In this document: one piece after another, positions 1-8,576 of the stretch | How positions within the stretch are numbered: position 1 is the stretch's first letter | Layout of the letters: the number at the start of each line of letters is the position of its first letter | Source: CAVRGQ01 sp963720785 | Lineage (GTDB): Bacteria; Actinomycetota; Acidimicrobiia; IMCC26256; DASPTH01 | Length of the DNA: 64,000 nucleotides | Direction of reading: 5' to 3' | Assembly (NCBI GenBank): GCA_963720785.1 | Contig: CAVRGQ010000008.1 | Coordinates: 310,001-374,000, forward strand | Translations under genes and position numbers: made by a program | Notes under the pieces: model-generated | Database searches by the model: none | What the model saw: the letters and a program-made list of their open reading frames with translations, nothing else | What the model was told of the DNA's origin: nothing

Positions 1-338
1 GTTGGGTGGTGAACACCGCATCGATGGCCGCGGTGCGCGCGGTCCCCGGCATCTCGCCCTACACCGCGTCGAAGCACGCAGTGCTCGGCATCTCCGACGT
101 GATGCGCAAGGAGCTGGTGAACGCCGGCGCACCGATCGGCGTGAGTGTGGTGATGCCCGGTGGCATCAACACGGGGATGAACCCCATCGGTACCGTGCCC
201 GCCGCGCAGGTCGCCGCCAACATCGTCGACGCGATCCGCCGCGGCCGTGACTACGTGTTCACCGACGACCACTCCGCCCAGGAGGTCGCCGACCGGCTCG
301 GCCGCATCGTCGCCGCGCGCGACGACGTGGTCTCGTGA
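1..338 (+). CDS. SDR-family oxidoreductase, C-terminal part (5' end outside window)
   Basis: This is the C-terminal ~110 residues of a short-chain dehydrogenase/reductase, cut by the window edge. The visible part begins at the end of a central beta strand (VNTASMAA, carrying the catalytic-serine region) and reaches the active-site YTASK motif, i.e. the Y-x3-K that binds the nicotinamide and the substrate hydroxyl. The next segment, VVMPGGINTGM, matches the usual 'PG-x-x-x-T' loop after the catalytic helix. The reading frame enters from upstream (first whole codon at base 3) and stops at 338. Substrate cannot be told; the Rossmann N-terminus is missing. A Ddn-like reductase follows 10 bases later on the same strand, so the two may be co-transcribed. 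Confidence 0.85.
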   Translation, partial: WVVNTASMAAVRAVPGISPYTASKHAVLGISDVMRKELVNAGAPIGVSVVMPGGINTGMNPIGTVPAAQVAANIVDAIRRGRDYVFTDDHSAQEVADRLGRIVAARDDVVS

Positions 339-348
339 GGCGAGCCTG

Positions 349-846
349 GTGACCGTCCCCGGACCCGCCCGTCCGCTCCTCGAATTCCTGGCGTCGCCGC
401 GAGGCAACCGTGTCGACGCGCAGGTGCTGCGCTTCACCGGTCACTCGCCCTACGCGTACCTCTACGGCATGGACATGGGACGCCGAGGCTGGCGCTACCG
501 CGCTCCGCTCGCGCTGACGACCATCGGTCGGCGCACCGGTCGGCTCCACACCGTCGGGCTCGCGTACTACGAGGTCGAGGACGGCGCGGCGTGGGCGGTC
601 GTCGGTTCGGCCGGTGGTTCCGAGGTCGAGCCGCACTGGGTCCGCAACCTCCGCGACAACCCGGTGGCGTGGGTGCACCTCCACCGCCGCACCACGCCGG
701 TGCTCGCCGAAGTCCTCGACGGCGACGCCAAGCGCCCGATCTGGGAGGCGATCACCGCGCAGGTGCCACTGTTCGACTCGTTCCAAGCCGGCGTGCAGCG
801 CGACATCCCGATCGTGGTGCTCCGACCGCGGCGGGGTCAGAGCTGA
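349..846 (+). CDS. Ddn-like F420H2-dependent nitroreductase/quinone reductase family protein
   Basis: A 165-residue protein of the deazaflavin (F420)-dependent nitroreductase family. Recognisable blocks are LTTIGRRTGRLHTVGL (residues ~61-76), the split-barrel strand motif typical of Ddn/FGD-like proteins, then WAVVGSAGGS and PHWVRNLRDNP, the family's signature loop near the F420 phosphate. Members use reduced F420 to reduce quinones or other hydride acceptors in actinobacteria. The same frame is open about 100 bases upstream, but that stretch overlaps the SDR gene and reads as out-of-frame arginine-rich peptide, so I chose the GTG at 349. The stop is two bases before the next start, suggesting one operon with it. 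Confidence 0.85.
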   Translation: MTVPGPARPLLEFLASPRGNRVDAQVLRFTGHSPYAYLYGMDMGRRGWRYRAPLALTTIGRRTGRLHTVGLAYYEVEDGAAWAVVGSAGGSEVEPHWVRNLRDNPVAWVHLHRRTTPVLAEVLDGDAKRPIWEAITAQVPLFDSFQAGVQRDIPIVVLRPRRGQS

Positions 847-848
847 CG

Positions 849-1025
849 ATGTGGATCCGCCGCACCATCGCCGTGGTCCTGCTCGTGGTCGGCGCGGTGT
901 GGGTCCTCCAGGGCATCGGTGTCCTCGGAGGTTCGTTCATGACCGGCGAGGCGGTGTGGGCCGTGATCGGCGCCGCGTGCATCGTGGTCGGCGTCGTGCT
1001 GTTCCGCCCGCCGCGCCGGGAGTGA
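849..1025 (+). CDS. small two-helix membrane protein
   Basis: A 58-residue hypothetical protein starting with ATG two bases after the reductase stop. It has an N-terminal WIRR cap, a hydrophobic helix (residues ~6-25), a short turn and a second hydrophobic helix (~34-52), ending in basic PPRRE. This is a two-transmembrane hairpin with no recognisable enzymatic motif. Tight spacing makes co-transcription with the reductase likely. It meets ispG tail to tail about 30 bases later. The reading frame and hydrophobic pattern are good; function is unknown. Confidence 0.6.
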   Translation: MWIRRTIAVVLLVVGAVWVLQGIGVLGGSFMTGEAVWAVIGAACIVVGVVLFRPPRRE

Positions 1026-1057
1026 GCGACGACACAGTGTGCCGCTCGCCTGCCTGA

Positions 1058-2296
1058 TCAGTCGTCGGCCGGGACACCCTCGGCCACGGAGCGGATGCGC
1101 TCGATGCGCTCCTCGCTGTGGTTCGCGTCGAGGCCCTGGATCTGGATGAGCTCCTCGCGTGTGGCCGCGGCGATGGCCTCGGCGTCGACGTCGGCGGCGG
1201 CGATGCGCGCCTCGATGCCCTCGGCCATGATCCGCTCGGCCTCCTCCACCAGCGCGGTGACCATCTCGGCCTCCGGGACCACGCGCACCACGTGGCCCCG
1301 CACGAAGAGGTGGCCCTTGCCGCGACCGGCGGCGATGCCGAGGTCGGCGTCGCGCGCCTCACCCGGCCCGTTCACCACGCAGCCCATCACCGCGACCTGC
1401 AGCGGGATCTTGCGATCCTCGAGCGCGGCCATGGCGTCGCTCGCAACCTTGATCACGTCGACCTCGGCGCGCCCGCACGACGGGCAGGCGATGAGGTCGA
1501 GGCCCTTGCGCTCGCGCAGGCCCAGCGCCTCGAGCAGCTGACGGCCCGCCTTCGCCTCCTCCACTGGATCGGCGGTGAGCGAGAAGCGGATGGTGTCGCC
1601 GATGCCCTCGTTGAGCAACGTGGCGATGCCCGCGGTGGACTTCACCAGTCCACCGGGCAACGGCCCGGCCTCGGTGACGCCGAGGTGCAGCGGCACGTCG
1701 ACCGTCTCGGAGAGCAGACGGTACGCGTCGATCATCACCGGCACGTTCGACGACTTCACCGAGATCTTCACGTCGTCGAAGCCGACCTCGGCGAAGTAGT
1801 CGAGCTCACGCTGCGCGGACGCGACCAGCGCCTCGGGTGACGCGCCGCCGTACTGATCCGCGATGTCGGGGTCGAGCGAACCCGCGTTCACGCCGATGCG
1901 GATCGGGATGCCGCGGTCCTTCGCCTCGCGCGCCACGAGCTTGATGTGCTCGGGCTTGCGGATGTTGCCGGGATTGAGGCGCAGCGCCTGCACCCCCGCC
2001 TCCATCGCCGCGAGCGCGAGCTTGTATTGGAAGTGGATGTCAGCGACGATCGGCACCGGCGAGCGGGGCACGATCTGGGCCAGGCCCTCGGCCGCCGGCT
2101 CCTCGTTGCAGGTGCAGCGCACGATGTCGCAGCCCGCGGCGGCGAGCGCGTAGATCTGCGCGAGCGTGCCGTCGACGTCGGCGGTCTTGGTGGTGGTCAT
2201 CGACTGCACCGACACCGGTGCGCCGCCTCCCACCGGCACCTTGCCGACGAGGATCTGCTTGGTCACGCGCCGTTCGTACCGCTGCTGCTGGAGCAT
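1058..2296 (-). CDS. ispG: 4-hydroxy-3-methylbut-2-enyl diphosphate synthase (flavodoxin/ferredoxin)
   Basis: Penultimate enzyme of the MEP isoprenoid pathway; it converts MEcPP to HMBPP with a [4Fe-4S] cluster. The 412-residue protein has the TIM-barrel half with VSVQSMTTT and LRLNPGNI. The cluster ligands are C271 and C274 (ACPSCGR) and C306 (MGCVVNGPGE), with the fourth ligand E313. Length fits the bacterial form without the plant/Chlamydia insertion. The ATG at 2296 gives the standard N-terminus YERRVTKQILVGKVPVGGG. It is the last gene of a minus-strand block that also contains dxr, so two MEP-pathway enzymes are clustered with the site-2 protease between them, a common actinobacterial order. 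Confidence 0.97.
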   Translation of the reverse strand: MLQQQRYERRVTKQILVGKVPVGGGAPVSVQSMTTTKTADVDGTLAQIYALAAAGCDIVRCTCNEEPAAEGLAQIVPRSPVPIVADIHFQYKLALAAMEAGVQALRLNPGNIRKPEHIKLVAREAKDRGIPIRIGVNAGSLDPDIADQYGGASPEALVASAQRELDYFAEVGFDDVKISVKSSNVPVMIDAYRLLSETVDVPLHLGVTEAGPLPGGLVKSTAGIATLLNEGIGDTIRFSLTADPVEEAKAGRQLLEALGLRERKGLDLIACPSCGRAEVDVIKVASDAMAALEDRKIPLQVAVMGCVVNGPGEARDADLGIAAGRGKGHLFVRGHVVRVVPEAEMVTALVEEAERIMAEGIEARIAAADVDAEAIAAATREELIQIQGLDANHSEERIERIRSVAEGVPADD

Positions 2297-2343
2297 GGGC
2301 CCAGCCTAGGAGAGCGGTTCGGCGGCTGGCCTCGGGAACTGGT

Positions 2344-3570
2344 TCAACTGCCGAGCTGGCGGATGTCGAGCACCATTGCGGAGAGCGCCAGGAACATCAG
2401 CGGCGCCAGCACCACGACGCTGATCGGGATCAGCTTGCGGTAGTCGACGAACACCCGGTGGTGCTTCACCTTCGACGCAATGCCCTCGTAGATCGCCACG
2501 ACCGCATGCCCACCGTCGAGCGGGAGCACGGGCAGCAGGTTGAACAGGGCGAGCACCAGGCTCAGCGCGGCGAGCAGCCACAGGATCGCCCACACGTTGC
2601 CGTCGGCGAGCTGACTCCCGTTGTTCACGAAGCCGATGAGGCTCTGCGGCCGCTCCTGGTCGGCCTGCGAACCCGCCACGGGCGCAGCGCTGGTGAAGCT
2701 CTGCTTGGCGGTGGTCTGTACGCCCGAGGGGGTGAAGCGGTCGACGAGGCCGTTCCAGGTGGCGGTGCTGACGTCGCCCATCGTGGTGAACGTCTGCGGG
2801 ACCGCGGCGAGGATGCCGACGTCCTTGAACGCGGTGGTGGGACCGACGCCGAGGAAGCCCTGACCGCTCTGCTCCTTCAGGGTGGCGTTGAGATCGACCG
2901 TCGCACCGTCACGCTCCACGGTGACCGCCACGGTCTTGCCGCCGTTGGCCTCGACCACCGACTTCAACGCGTCCCAGTCGCCGTTGAGCGCCTTGCCGTC
3001 GATCGCGACGATCTTGTCGCCGGGACGCACTCCTGCAGCCGCGGCCGCCGAGTCGCCCAGGACGCGGCTGACGGTGGTGCTGGGGCCGTCGGAGACGCGG
3101 CCCTGGCCGGCGATCACGAGGAAGAAGAGGAGGAAGGCGATGATCAGGTTCACCGTGACCCCGGCGAGGATCACGATCAGGCGCTTGCCGGTGGACTGCT
3201 GCCGGTAGGTGCGGGGTTCGTCCTCGGGATCGACGTCTTCCAGGTTGGTCATCCCGATGATGCGCACGTAGCCGCCGAGGGGCAGCGCCTTCACGCCGTA
3301 CTCGGTCTCGCCGCGGGTGAACGACCAGAGGCGCGGCCCGAAGCCGAGGAAGAACTCGGTGACCTTCATGCCCGTGCGCTTGGCCGTCCAGTAGTGGCCG
3401 AACTCGTGGAGCATGACCAGCAGGATGATCCCGACGATGAACGCGAGCGGGGTGCGGCTCCCGGGCACGAACACGGCCAGCGCGACCAGGCCGGCCAACA
3501 CGGCGACGAGGATGCCCGTGGCCGTTCGGCTGTTGACGTCGACTCCGGCTTCCTCGAGGGGATCCCTCAC
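2344..3570 (-). CDS. rseP: site-2 RIP metalloprotease (RseP family)
   Basis: Intramembrane zinc protease that cleaves membrane-anchored substrates such as anti-sigma factors. The first transmembrane segment (~residues 18-36) is followed by the catalytic HEFGH (H55-H59, glutamate 56). One periplasmic PDZ domain lies near residues 150-250 (GVRPGDKIVAIDG), and the second zinc motif is NLLPVLPLDGGH (D352). The C-terminus ends in a transmembrane helix. The 408-residue length and single PDZ fit actinobacterial Rip1 better than double-PDZ proteobacterial RseP. The GTG start overlaps the dxr stop by four bases (GTGA), so it is translationally coupled to dxr. Confidence 0.95.
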   Translation of the reverse strand: MRDPLEEAGVDVNSRTATGILVAVLAGLVALAVFVPGSRTPLAFIVGIILLVMLHEFGHYWTAKRTGMKVTEFFLGFGPRLWSFTRGETEYGVKALPLGGYVRIIGMTNLEDVDPEDEPRTYRQQSTGKRLIVILAGVTVNLIIAFLLFFLVIAGQGRVSDGPSTTVSRVLGDSAAAAAGVRPGDKIVAIDGKALNGDWDALKSVVEANGGKTVAVTVERDGATVDLNATLKEQSGQGFLGVGPTTAFKDVGILAAVPQTFTTMGDVSTATWNGLVDRFTPSGVQTTAKQSFTSAAPVAGSQADQERPQSLIGFVNNGSQLADGNVWAILWLLAALSLVLALFNLLPVLPLDGGHAVVAIYEGIASKVKHHRVFVDYRKLIPISVVVLAPLMFLALSAMVLDIRQLGS

Positions 3571-4730
3571 CGTGCACCTGCGTTCGTGCGCCCGCTCGGG
3601 CGGGCAGCGATCCGGGCAACGACCGTGTGGGCCCGCTCGCGGGCCACTCGGTCTGCCTCCAGAACGTCGGCAACCTCCGAGACGTTCCCAACCCCCTGAT
3701 CGAGGCTCTCAGCTGCAACTTGGGCAATGGCCTGCCACGGGATGCGCTCCTCCAGGAAGGCGGCCACGGCCACCTCGTTGGCGCCGCTGAGGATCGCGGG
3801 GGCGTTGCCGCCGGCCCGGCCCGCCTCGTAGGCGAGGGTGAGGCAGGGAAAGGCCTCGAGGTCGGGGGCCTCGAAGGTGAGGGTTCCGGTGGCGGCCCAG
3901 TCCATGGCGCCGAAGGCCTGCGGAAGCCGGGCGGGAGCGCCGAGGGCGAGGCCGATCGGGAGGCGCATGTCGGGCATGGACAGCTGGGCGATGGTGGCGC
4001 CGTCGTGGAACTCCACCATCGAGTGCACGATCGACTGCGGGTGCACCACCACGTCGATGGCGTCGAAGCCGACGGCGAACAGCTCGTGGGCCTCGATCAC
4101 CTCGAGCCCCTTGTTCATGAGCGTGGAGGAGTCGATGGTGATCTTCGCACCCATGTCCCAGGTGGGGTGCTTGAGCGCGTCGGCCACGGTGACGAGCGCG
4201 AGCTCGTCGGCCGTGCGGCCACGGAAGGGCCCCCCACTGGCGGTGAGCACGATGCGGTGCACCTCGTTCGCATCGCCCGCGCGCAGGCACTGGTAGATCG
4301 CCGAGTGCTCGCTGTCGACGGGCACGATCTCGCCGTTGCCCTGCGCGCGCACCTTGGCGACGACGGGCCCGCCCGCGATCAGGCTCTCCTTGTTGGCCAG
4401 CGCGAGGCGCTTGCCGTGCTCCAGCGCGGAGAGGGTGACGGGCAAGCCGGCGAAGCCGACGACTGCGTTCAGCACGACGTCGACGTCGGGGTGCGCGGCC
4501 AGCGCCGCGAGCACGGCGAAACCGTCGGCCGCGTCCGCGCAGAGGCGGGCGCAGTCGGGATCCACACCGAACTCCGCGGCCTGCTGCGCGAGGAGTTCGC
4601 CGTTGCGTCCGGTCGCGAGCGCGACCACCTCGTAGTCGTCGCGGTGCCCGCGGATGACGTCGAGGGCCTGGGTGCCGATCGACCCGGTGGAGCCGAGGAC
4701 GGCGACGCGCACCTTGCCGGTGCCCGTCAT
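3567..4730 (-). CDS. dxr: 1-deoxy-D-xylulose-5-phosphate reductoisomerase
   Basis: First committed enzyme of the MEP pathway, rearranging and reducing DXP to MEP with NADPH. The N-terminal nucleotide loop GSTGSIG (residues 13-19), the adenosine 2'-phosphate region ALATGRN, and the metal-binding PVDSEHSAIYQCL (D139, E141) are all present. The flexible-loop and NNANEV-like C-terminal regions follow, the latter reading GANEVAVAAFL. At 387 residues it is full length. It overlaps rseP by four bases at its 3' end and starts 10 bases after cdsA, within a continuous minus-strand operon. Confidence 0.97.
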   Translation of the reverse strand: MTGTGKVRVAVLGSTGSIGTQALDVIRGHRDDYEVVALATGRNGELLAQQAAEFGVDPDCARLCADAADGFAVLAALAAHPDVDVVLNAVVGFAGLPVTLSALEHGKRLALANKESLIAGGPVVAKVRAQGNGEIVPVDSEHSAIYQCLRAGDANEVHRIVLTASGGPFRGRTADELALVTVADALKHPTWDMGAKITIDSSTLMNKGLEVIEAHELFAVGFDAIDVVVHPQSIVHSMVEFHDGATIAQLSMPDMRLPIGLALGAPARLPQAFGAMDWAATGTLTFEAPDLEAFPCLTLAYEAGRAGGNAPAILSGANEVAVAAFLEERIPWQAIAQVAAESLDQGVGNVSEVADVLEADRVARERAHTVVARIAARPSGRTNAGAR

Positions 4731-4740
4731 CGTGGCCCCA

Positions 4741-6267
4741 TCAGGTGATGCCGAGGGCCACGACCAGGTAGTAGACCGCGGGGAGGCAGAAGAGGATCGC
4801 GTCGAAGCGGTCGAGCACGCCGCCGTGACCGGGCAGGATCGTGCCGAAGTCCTTCAGGCCGAGGTCGCGCTTGAGCATCGACTCCACGAGGTCGCCGAGC
4901 GGGGCGAAGATCGCCACCACCAAGCCGAGCAGGAAGCCGTGGCTGAGGGAGTCCCACGGGGTGAGCTGGAAGATCACGCCGAGGACGAGGCCGACGACCA
5001 CCGAGGCCACCATGCCGCCGATGAGCCCCTCGACCGTCTTGTTCGGGGAGACGTCGGGCATGAGCGGGCGGCGGCCCATGCGCGAACCGACGAAGTACCC
5101 GGCGATGTCGTAGGCCATGACGCACAGCACCAGGCCGGCGATCATGCCGATGCCGTCGGGGAACACGAGCAGCAGGCCCGCGAAGCCACCGAGGATGCCG
5201 ATGTAGGCGAAGCCGAAGATGGTGACGGCGGCGTTCACCATTGGCCGCGCGTGCACGACCTTGGCGAGATACCAGAACAGCGTGAACGCGATGACGACCG
5301 CGCCGACCAGCGGGAAGGCCCGTTCGCCGTAGTTGTACGCGACGCCCGTCATCGCCGCGCAGCCGAGGAGCGCGACGAGCGTGGCCGTCTGGAAACCGGC
5401 CCGGCGGAACGCCTCGAACAGCTCGAACGCGGCGGCGGCGAGGATCACGGTGACGAGCACCGCGGTGGCGGCCCGGCCCACGAAGAAGGCGAGCAGCGCG
5501 ACCGCGGCGAGCACGACGGCGGTGATGACGCGCGTGGGGAGGTCGTCGCCGCGGGTGGGCGCGGGGCCCCGCTGGGGCGCGTAGCCGGCCTCGTCCTCGA
5601 TCGTGGGATAGCGGGGTGCCTCGGGCGTGGCCGCGGCCGGTTCGCCCGCGGCTCCTGCCGCCGCGGCGCCGGCGGCTCCGGCTGCGGCGGCACGGCCGCG
5701 CGGGGCACGCGCCTTGCCGCGACTGCGGCGGGCGGGCGCCCGGCGCGCCGCGACCTGGGCGGCGAACTCCTCGTCTTCGTCGAGCTCGGGCTCGTCGACG
5801 AGGGCACCCATGGCGGTGGTGTCGTCGGAGAGCGCCTCGAAGTGCTCGGCGTCGTCGCCCCAGTCGCCCTCGGAGCGGAACCGGGGCTGCGGGCCCGTGG
5901 CCCAGATCTCCTCGTCGCCGAACTCGTCGCCGCCGATCATGGGCACCTCTCCGGTGGGCGGTTCCGTCCAGTGCTGGAGGGGCGCCGCAAGGCTCGGGTC
6001 GGCCGTGGACGCGGGAGGCGCGGTCGGAGCCGGGGCCGGGGTGGGCGACGGACGCGCCGTCTGCAGGTCTTCGGGGAGCCGGTCGCCGGGCAGCGGGAAT
6101 CGGGCGGCGGGCTGCACGTCGGGTGGCGCGCTGCGCCGGCGCGGTTGGCTCGGCTGCTCGGGGCGGGCCGGGCCCTGCTCGGCTGCGGCTTGGGCTTCTT
6201 CGGCGCCGATGATCCGCACACCCTCCGAGGGCGGCGGTTCCGGGCGCTCGTCGTCGATTTCGGACAC
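4741..6267 (-). CDS. cdsA: phosphatidate cytidylyltransferase with long disordered N-terminus
   Basis: Makes CDP-diacylglycerol from phosphatidate and CTP, the branch point of phospholipid synthesis, at the membrane. The C-terminal ~280 residues carry about eight transmembrane helices and the complete CdsA signature, SMLKRDLGLKDFGTILPGHG followed by GVLDRFD. What is unusual is the first ~225 residues: low-complexity, rich in Pro, Ala, Glu and Arg with no predicted fold, nearly doubling the normal ~270-residue enzyme. The start is the GTG at 6267; an internal start near the first membrane helix would give the canonical length, so the exact N-terminus is less certain than the function. Confidence 0.93.
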   Translation of the reverse strand: MSEIDDERPEPPPSEGVRIIGAEEAQAAAEQGPARPEQPSQPRRRSAPPDVQPAARFPLPGDRLPEDLQTARPSPTPAPAPTAPPASTADPSLAAPLQHWTEPPTGEVPMIGGDEFGDEEIWATGPQPRFRSEGDWGDDAEHFEALSDDTTAMGALVDEPELDEDEEFAAQVAARRAPARRSRGKARAPRGRAAAAGAAGAAAAGAAGEPAAATPEAPRYPTIEDEAGYAPQRGPAPTRGDDLPTRVITAVVLAAVALLAFFVGRAATAVLVTVILAAAAFELFEAFRRAGFQTATLVALLGCAAMTGVAYNYGERAFPLVGAVVIAFTLFWYLAKVVHARPMVNAAVTIFGFAYIGILGGFAGLLLVFPDGIGMIAGLVLCVMAYDIAGYFVGSRMGRRPLMPDVSPNKTVEGLIGGMVASVVVGLVLGVIFQLTPWDSLSHGFLLGLVVAIFAPLGDLVESMLKRDLGLKDFGTILPGHGGVLDRFDAILFCLPAVYYLVVALGIT

Positions 6268-6382
6268 TCGTGCCTCCCGGGGGGCTCAGCTGAACAGGCT
6301 AGACCCCCTCGCGGACCGGATGGTGGTCCGCTCCGGCGGACCACCCGATTTGATGGTGGTCGGCCACGGCGGGGGCGGGTGC

Positions 6383-6963
6383 TCAGATCTCGAGCAGTTC
6401 GGCTTCCTTGTGCTTGAGCATCTCGTCGATCTCGGCGATCACCTCGTGGGTGCGCTTCTCGAGCTCCTTCTCGGCCCGCTCGAGGTCGTCCTCGCCGATC
6501 TCGCCGTCTTTCTGGAGTGCCTCGAGCTCGTGGCGGGCCTGGCGCCGGACGTTGCGGATTGCCACCCGGCCCTCCTCCGCCCGGTGCTTCACCATCTTGA
6601 CGAACTCCTTGCGGCGGTCCTCGGTGAGCTCCGGGAAGTTCAGGCGGATGATCGTGCCGTCGTTCGAGGGGTTCACGCCGAGGTCGCTCTGCTGGATCGC
6701 CTTCTCGATGGACTTCGAGCGCGCCCTTGTCGTAGGGCGTGATCACGAGGACGCGCTGGCTCGGGCACACCGAATCCGGCGAGTTGCTGGAGCGGGACCT
6801 CGGAGCCGTAGTAGTCGACCTTCAGCTTCTCGACGAGGGCCGACGAGGCACGACCGGTGCGGACCGCGGCGAACTCCGACTGCAGGTGGGTGACGGCCTT
6901 GTGCATCTTGTCGGCACAGTCGTCCATCACCATCGCGCGGATCTGTTCGCCGTCGCCCGCCAT
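6383..6963 (-). CDS. frr: ribosome recycling factor (two single-base frameshifts)
   Basis: Releases the 50S subunit with EF-G after termination. The normal ~192-residue sequence is present but in three frames: residues to GFGVPE from the 6963 ATG, then QRVLVITPYDKGAL in the next frame, then KSIEKAIQQSDLGVNPSND to the stop. Each switch skips exactly one base, near 6758-6759 (extra G on the plus strand) and near 6716. Removing both bases restores the family alignment without gaps. Because frr is essential and the flanking sequence is perfectly conserved, I treat the shifts as sequence error. It lies between cdsA and pyrH, its usual place. Confidence 0.85.
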
Positions 6964-6982
6964 GTGTCGCTCCTCTGCTCGG

Positions 6983-7720
6983 TCAGTTGCCGACGTTGCT
7001 GACGAGCGTACCGATGCGCTCGCCCTGCAGCGCGCGCAGGATGTTGCCCGGCGCGGTGACGTCGAACACGATGATCGGAAGCTCGTTGTCCATGCAGAAC
7101 GTGATGGCCGTGGAGTCCATGACCTTGAGACCCTTCTCGAGGATCTCGAAGTAGCTCACCGCGGTGAGCTTGGTGGCCGTCGGATCGAGACGCGGATCGG
7201 CGCTGTAGACGCCGTCGACGCCCGAGTGCGTGCCCTTCAGGATGGCCTGCGCACCGATCTCCGCGGCGCGCAACGCGGCCGTCGTGTCGGTGGTGAAGTA
7301 CGGGTTGCCGGTGCCCGCGGCGAACACCACCACCCGGCCCTTCTCGAGGTGCCGGGTGGCGCGCCGCGGGATGAACGGCTCCGCCACCTGCGACATCGTG
7401 ATCGCCGTCTGCACGCGCGTGGGCTGGCCCACCGCCTCCAGGGAGTCCTGGAGGGCGAGGGCGTTGATCACCGTGGCGAGCATGCCCATGTAGTCGGCGC
7501 GGGCGCGGTCCATGCCGCGCGTCGCCCCGGACATACCCCGCCAGATGTTGCCCCCGCCGACCACGACGGCGATCTCGACGTCGAGCGTCTCGCGGGCCTC
7601 CGCGATCTCCTCGGCGATGCGTTGCACGACGACGGCATCGATGCCGAAGCTGATGCTCTCGTCGGCGAACGCCTCGCCCGACAGCTTGAGGACGACTCGG
7701 CGGAATTGGCTGCTCGGCAT
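6983..7720 (-). CDS. pyrH: UMP kinase
   Basis: Phosphorylates UMP to UDP in pyrimidine synthesis; an amino-acid-kinase-fold hexamer. Key blocks: RRVVLKLSGEAF at the N-terminus (phosphate binding), VVGGGNIWRG, the UMP-binding DYMGMLATVINALALQD, and TDTTAALRAAEI with GVDGVYSADPR near the ATP site. 245 residues, full length. It sits 13 bases after tsf and 19 before frr in the conserved rpsB-tsf-pyrH-frr operon. Confidence 0.97.
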   Translation of the reverse strand: MPSSQFRRVVLKLSGEAFADESISFGIDAVVVQRIAEEIAEARETLDVEIAVVVGGGNIWRGMSGATRGMDRARADYMGMLATVINALALQDSLEAVGQPTRVQTAITMSQVAEPFIPRRATRHLEKGRVVVFAAGTGNPYFTTDTTAALRAAEIGAQAILKGTHSGVDGVYSADPRLDPTATKLTAVSYFEILEKGLKVMDSTAITFCMDNELPIIVFDVTAPGNILRALQGERIGTLVSNVGN

Positions 7721-7733
7721 CTGAAAAGGGACG

Positions 7734-8576
7734 CTAGTCCTCGCCGACCTTCACGCGGGCGAACCGCGTGAGGGCCGCGCCGGACCCGAGCCCCTCGACG
7801 AGCTTGCCGATGGTGACCTTGGGGTCCTTCACCGAGCCCTGCTCGAGCAGCACGACGTCCCGGTAGAACGCGTTGATCCGACCCTTGACCGCACCCTCGA
7901 GCTTCGCCTCGGGCACGCCCTCGTTGCGGCTCTTCTCCTCGATCACGGCCTTCTCGCGCTCGATGATCTCGGCGGGCACCTCGTCGCGCGTGAGGTAGCC
8001 GGGCGCGGCGAACGACACGTGCAGCGCGATCTCGTGGGCGACCTCGCGGGCCTTCTCGTCGGCCGGATCGACGCCCGCGATCTCGACGAGGACCGCGATG
8101 GTGCCGCGACCGTTCTGGATGTGCCGGTAGCCGTCGATGAGGCCATCGGACTCGAAGCGCGCGGTGCGACCGAGCACGACGTTCTCGCCGATCTTGCCGG
8201 CGAGTTGCTGCAACGTGTCCCCCACCGTGGAGCCGCCGTAGGGCAGCGCCGCGATGTCGCCGTCGCCCTGCTCGACGACGAGCTTGGTGATGTCGGCGAC
8301 GAGGTCGACGAACTCCTGGCCCTTGGCCACGAAGTCGGTGTTGCAGTTCAGCTCGACGATCGCGCCGACCTTGCCCTCGACGAGCACGTCGACGGTGCCC
8401 TCGGTGGCCTCGCGCTCGGCGAGCTTGCCCGCCTTGCCCAGGCCCTTCGCGCGCAGGATGTCCATCGCCCGCTCGAGGTCACCGTCGGACTCCTCGAGGG
8501 CGCCCTTGCAGTCCATCATCCCGGCGCCGGTCGCCTTGCGCAGCGACGCGACGTCTTTGGCCGAGATCTCAGCCAT
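7734..8576 (-). CDS. tsf: translation elongation factor Ts
   Basis: Guanine-nucleotide exchange factor for EF-Tu. The N-terminal UBA-like domain with TGAGMMDCKGALEES and the hallmark NCNTDFVAK (the TDFV motif that displaces Mg and GDP from EF-Tu) identify it. I chose the ATG at 8576 (MAEISAKDVASLRKATGAG), which gives 280 residues. The frame is open further upstream, but only as rpsB antiframe. This start overlaps the rpsB stop by eight bases, implying translational coupling to S2. Confidence 0.97.
   Translation of the reverse strand: MAEISAKDVASLRKATGAGMMDCKGALEESDGDLERAMDILRAKGLGKAGKLAEREATEGTVDVLVEGKVGAIVELNCNTDFVAKGQEFVDLVADITKLVVEQGDGDIAALPYGGSTVGDTLQQLAGKIGENVVLGRTARFESDGLIDGYRHIQNGRGTIAVLVEIAGVDPADEKAREVAHEIALHVSFAAPGYLTRDEVPAEIIEREKAVIEEKSRNEGVPEAKLEGAVKGRINAFYRDVVLLEQGSVKDPKVTIGKLVEGLGSGAALTRFARVKVGED

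Noticed and set aside
6710..6765. Programmed frameshifting in frr
   Set aside because: Two +1 events without slippery sites in a gene never known to use them, and the same error type in 13 other genes, point to sequence error.
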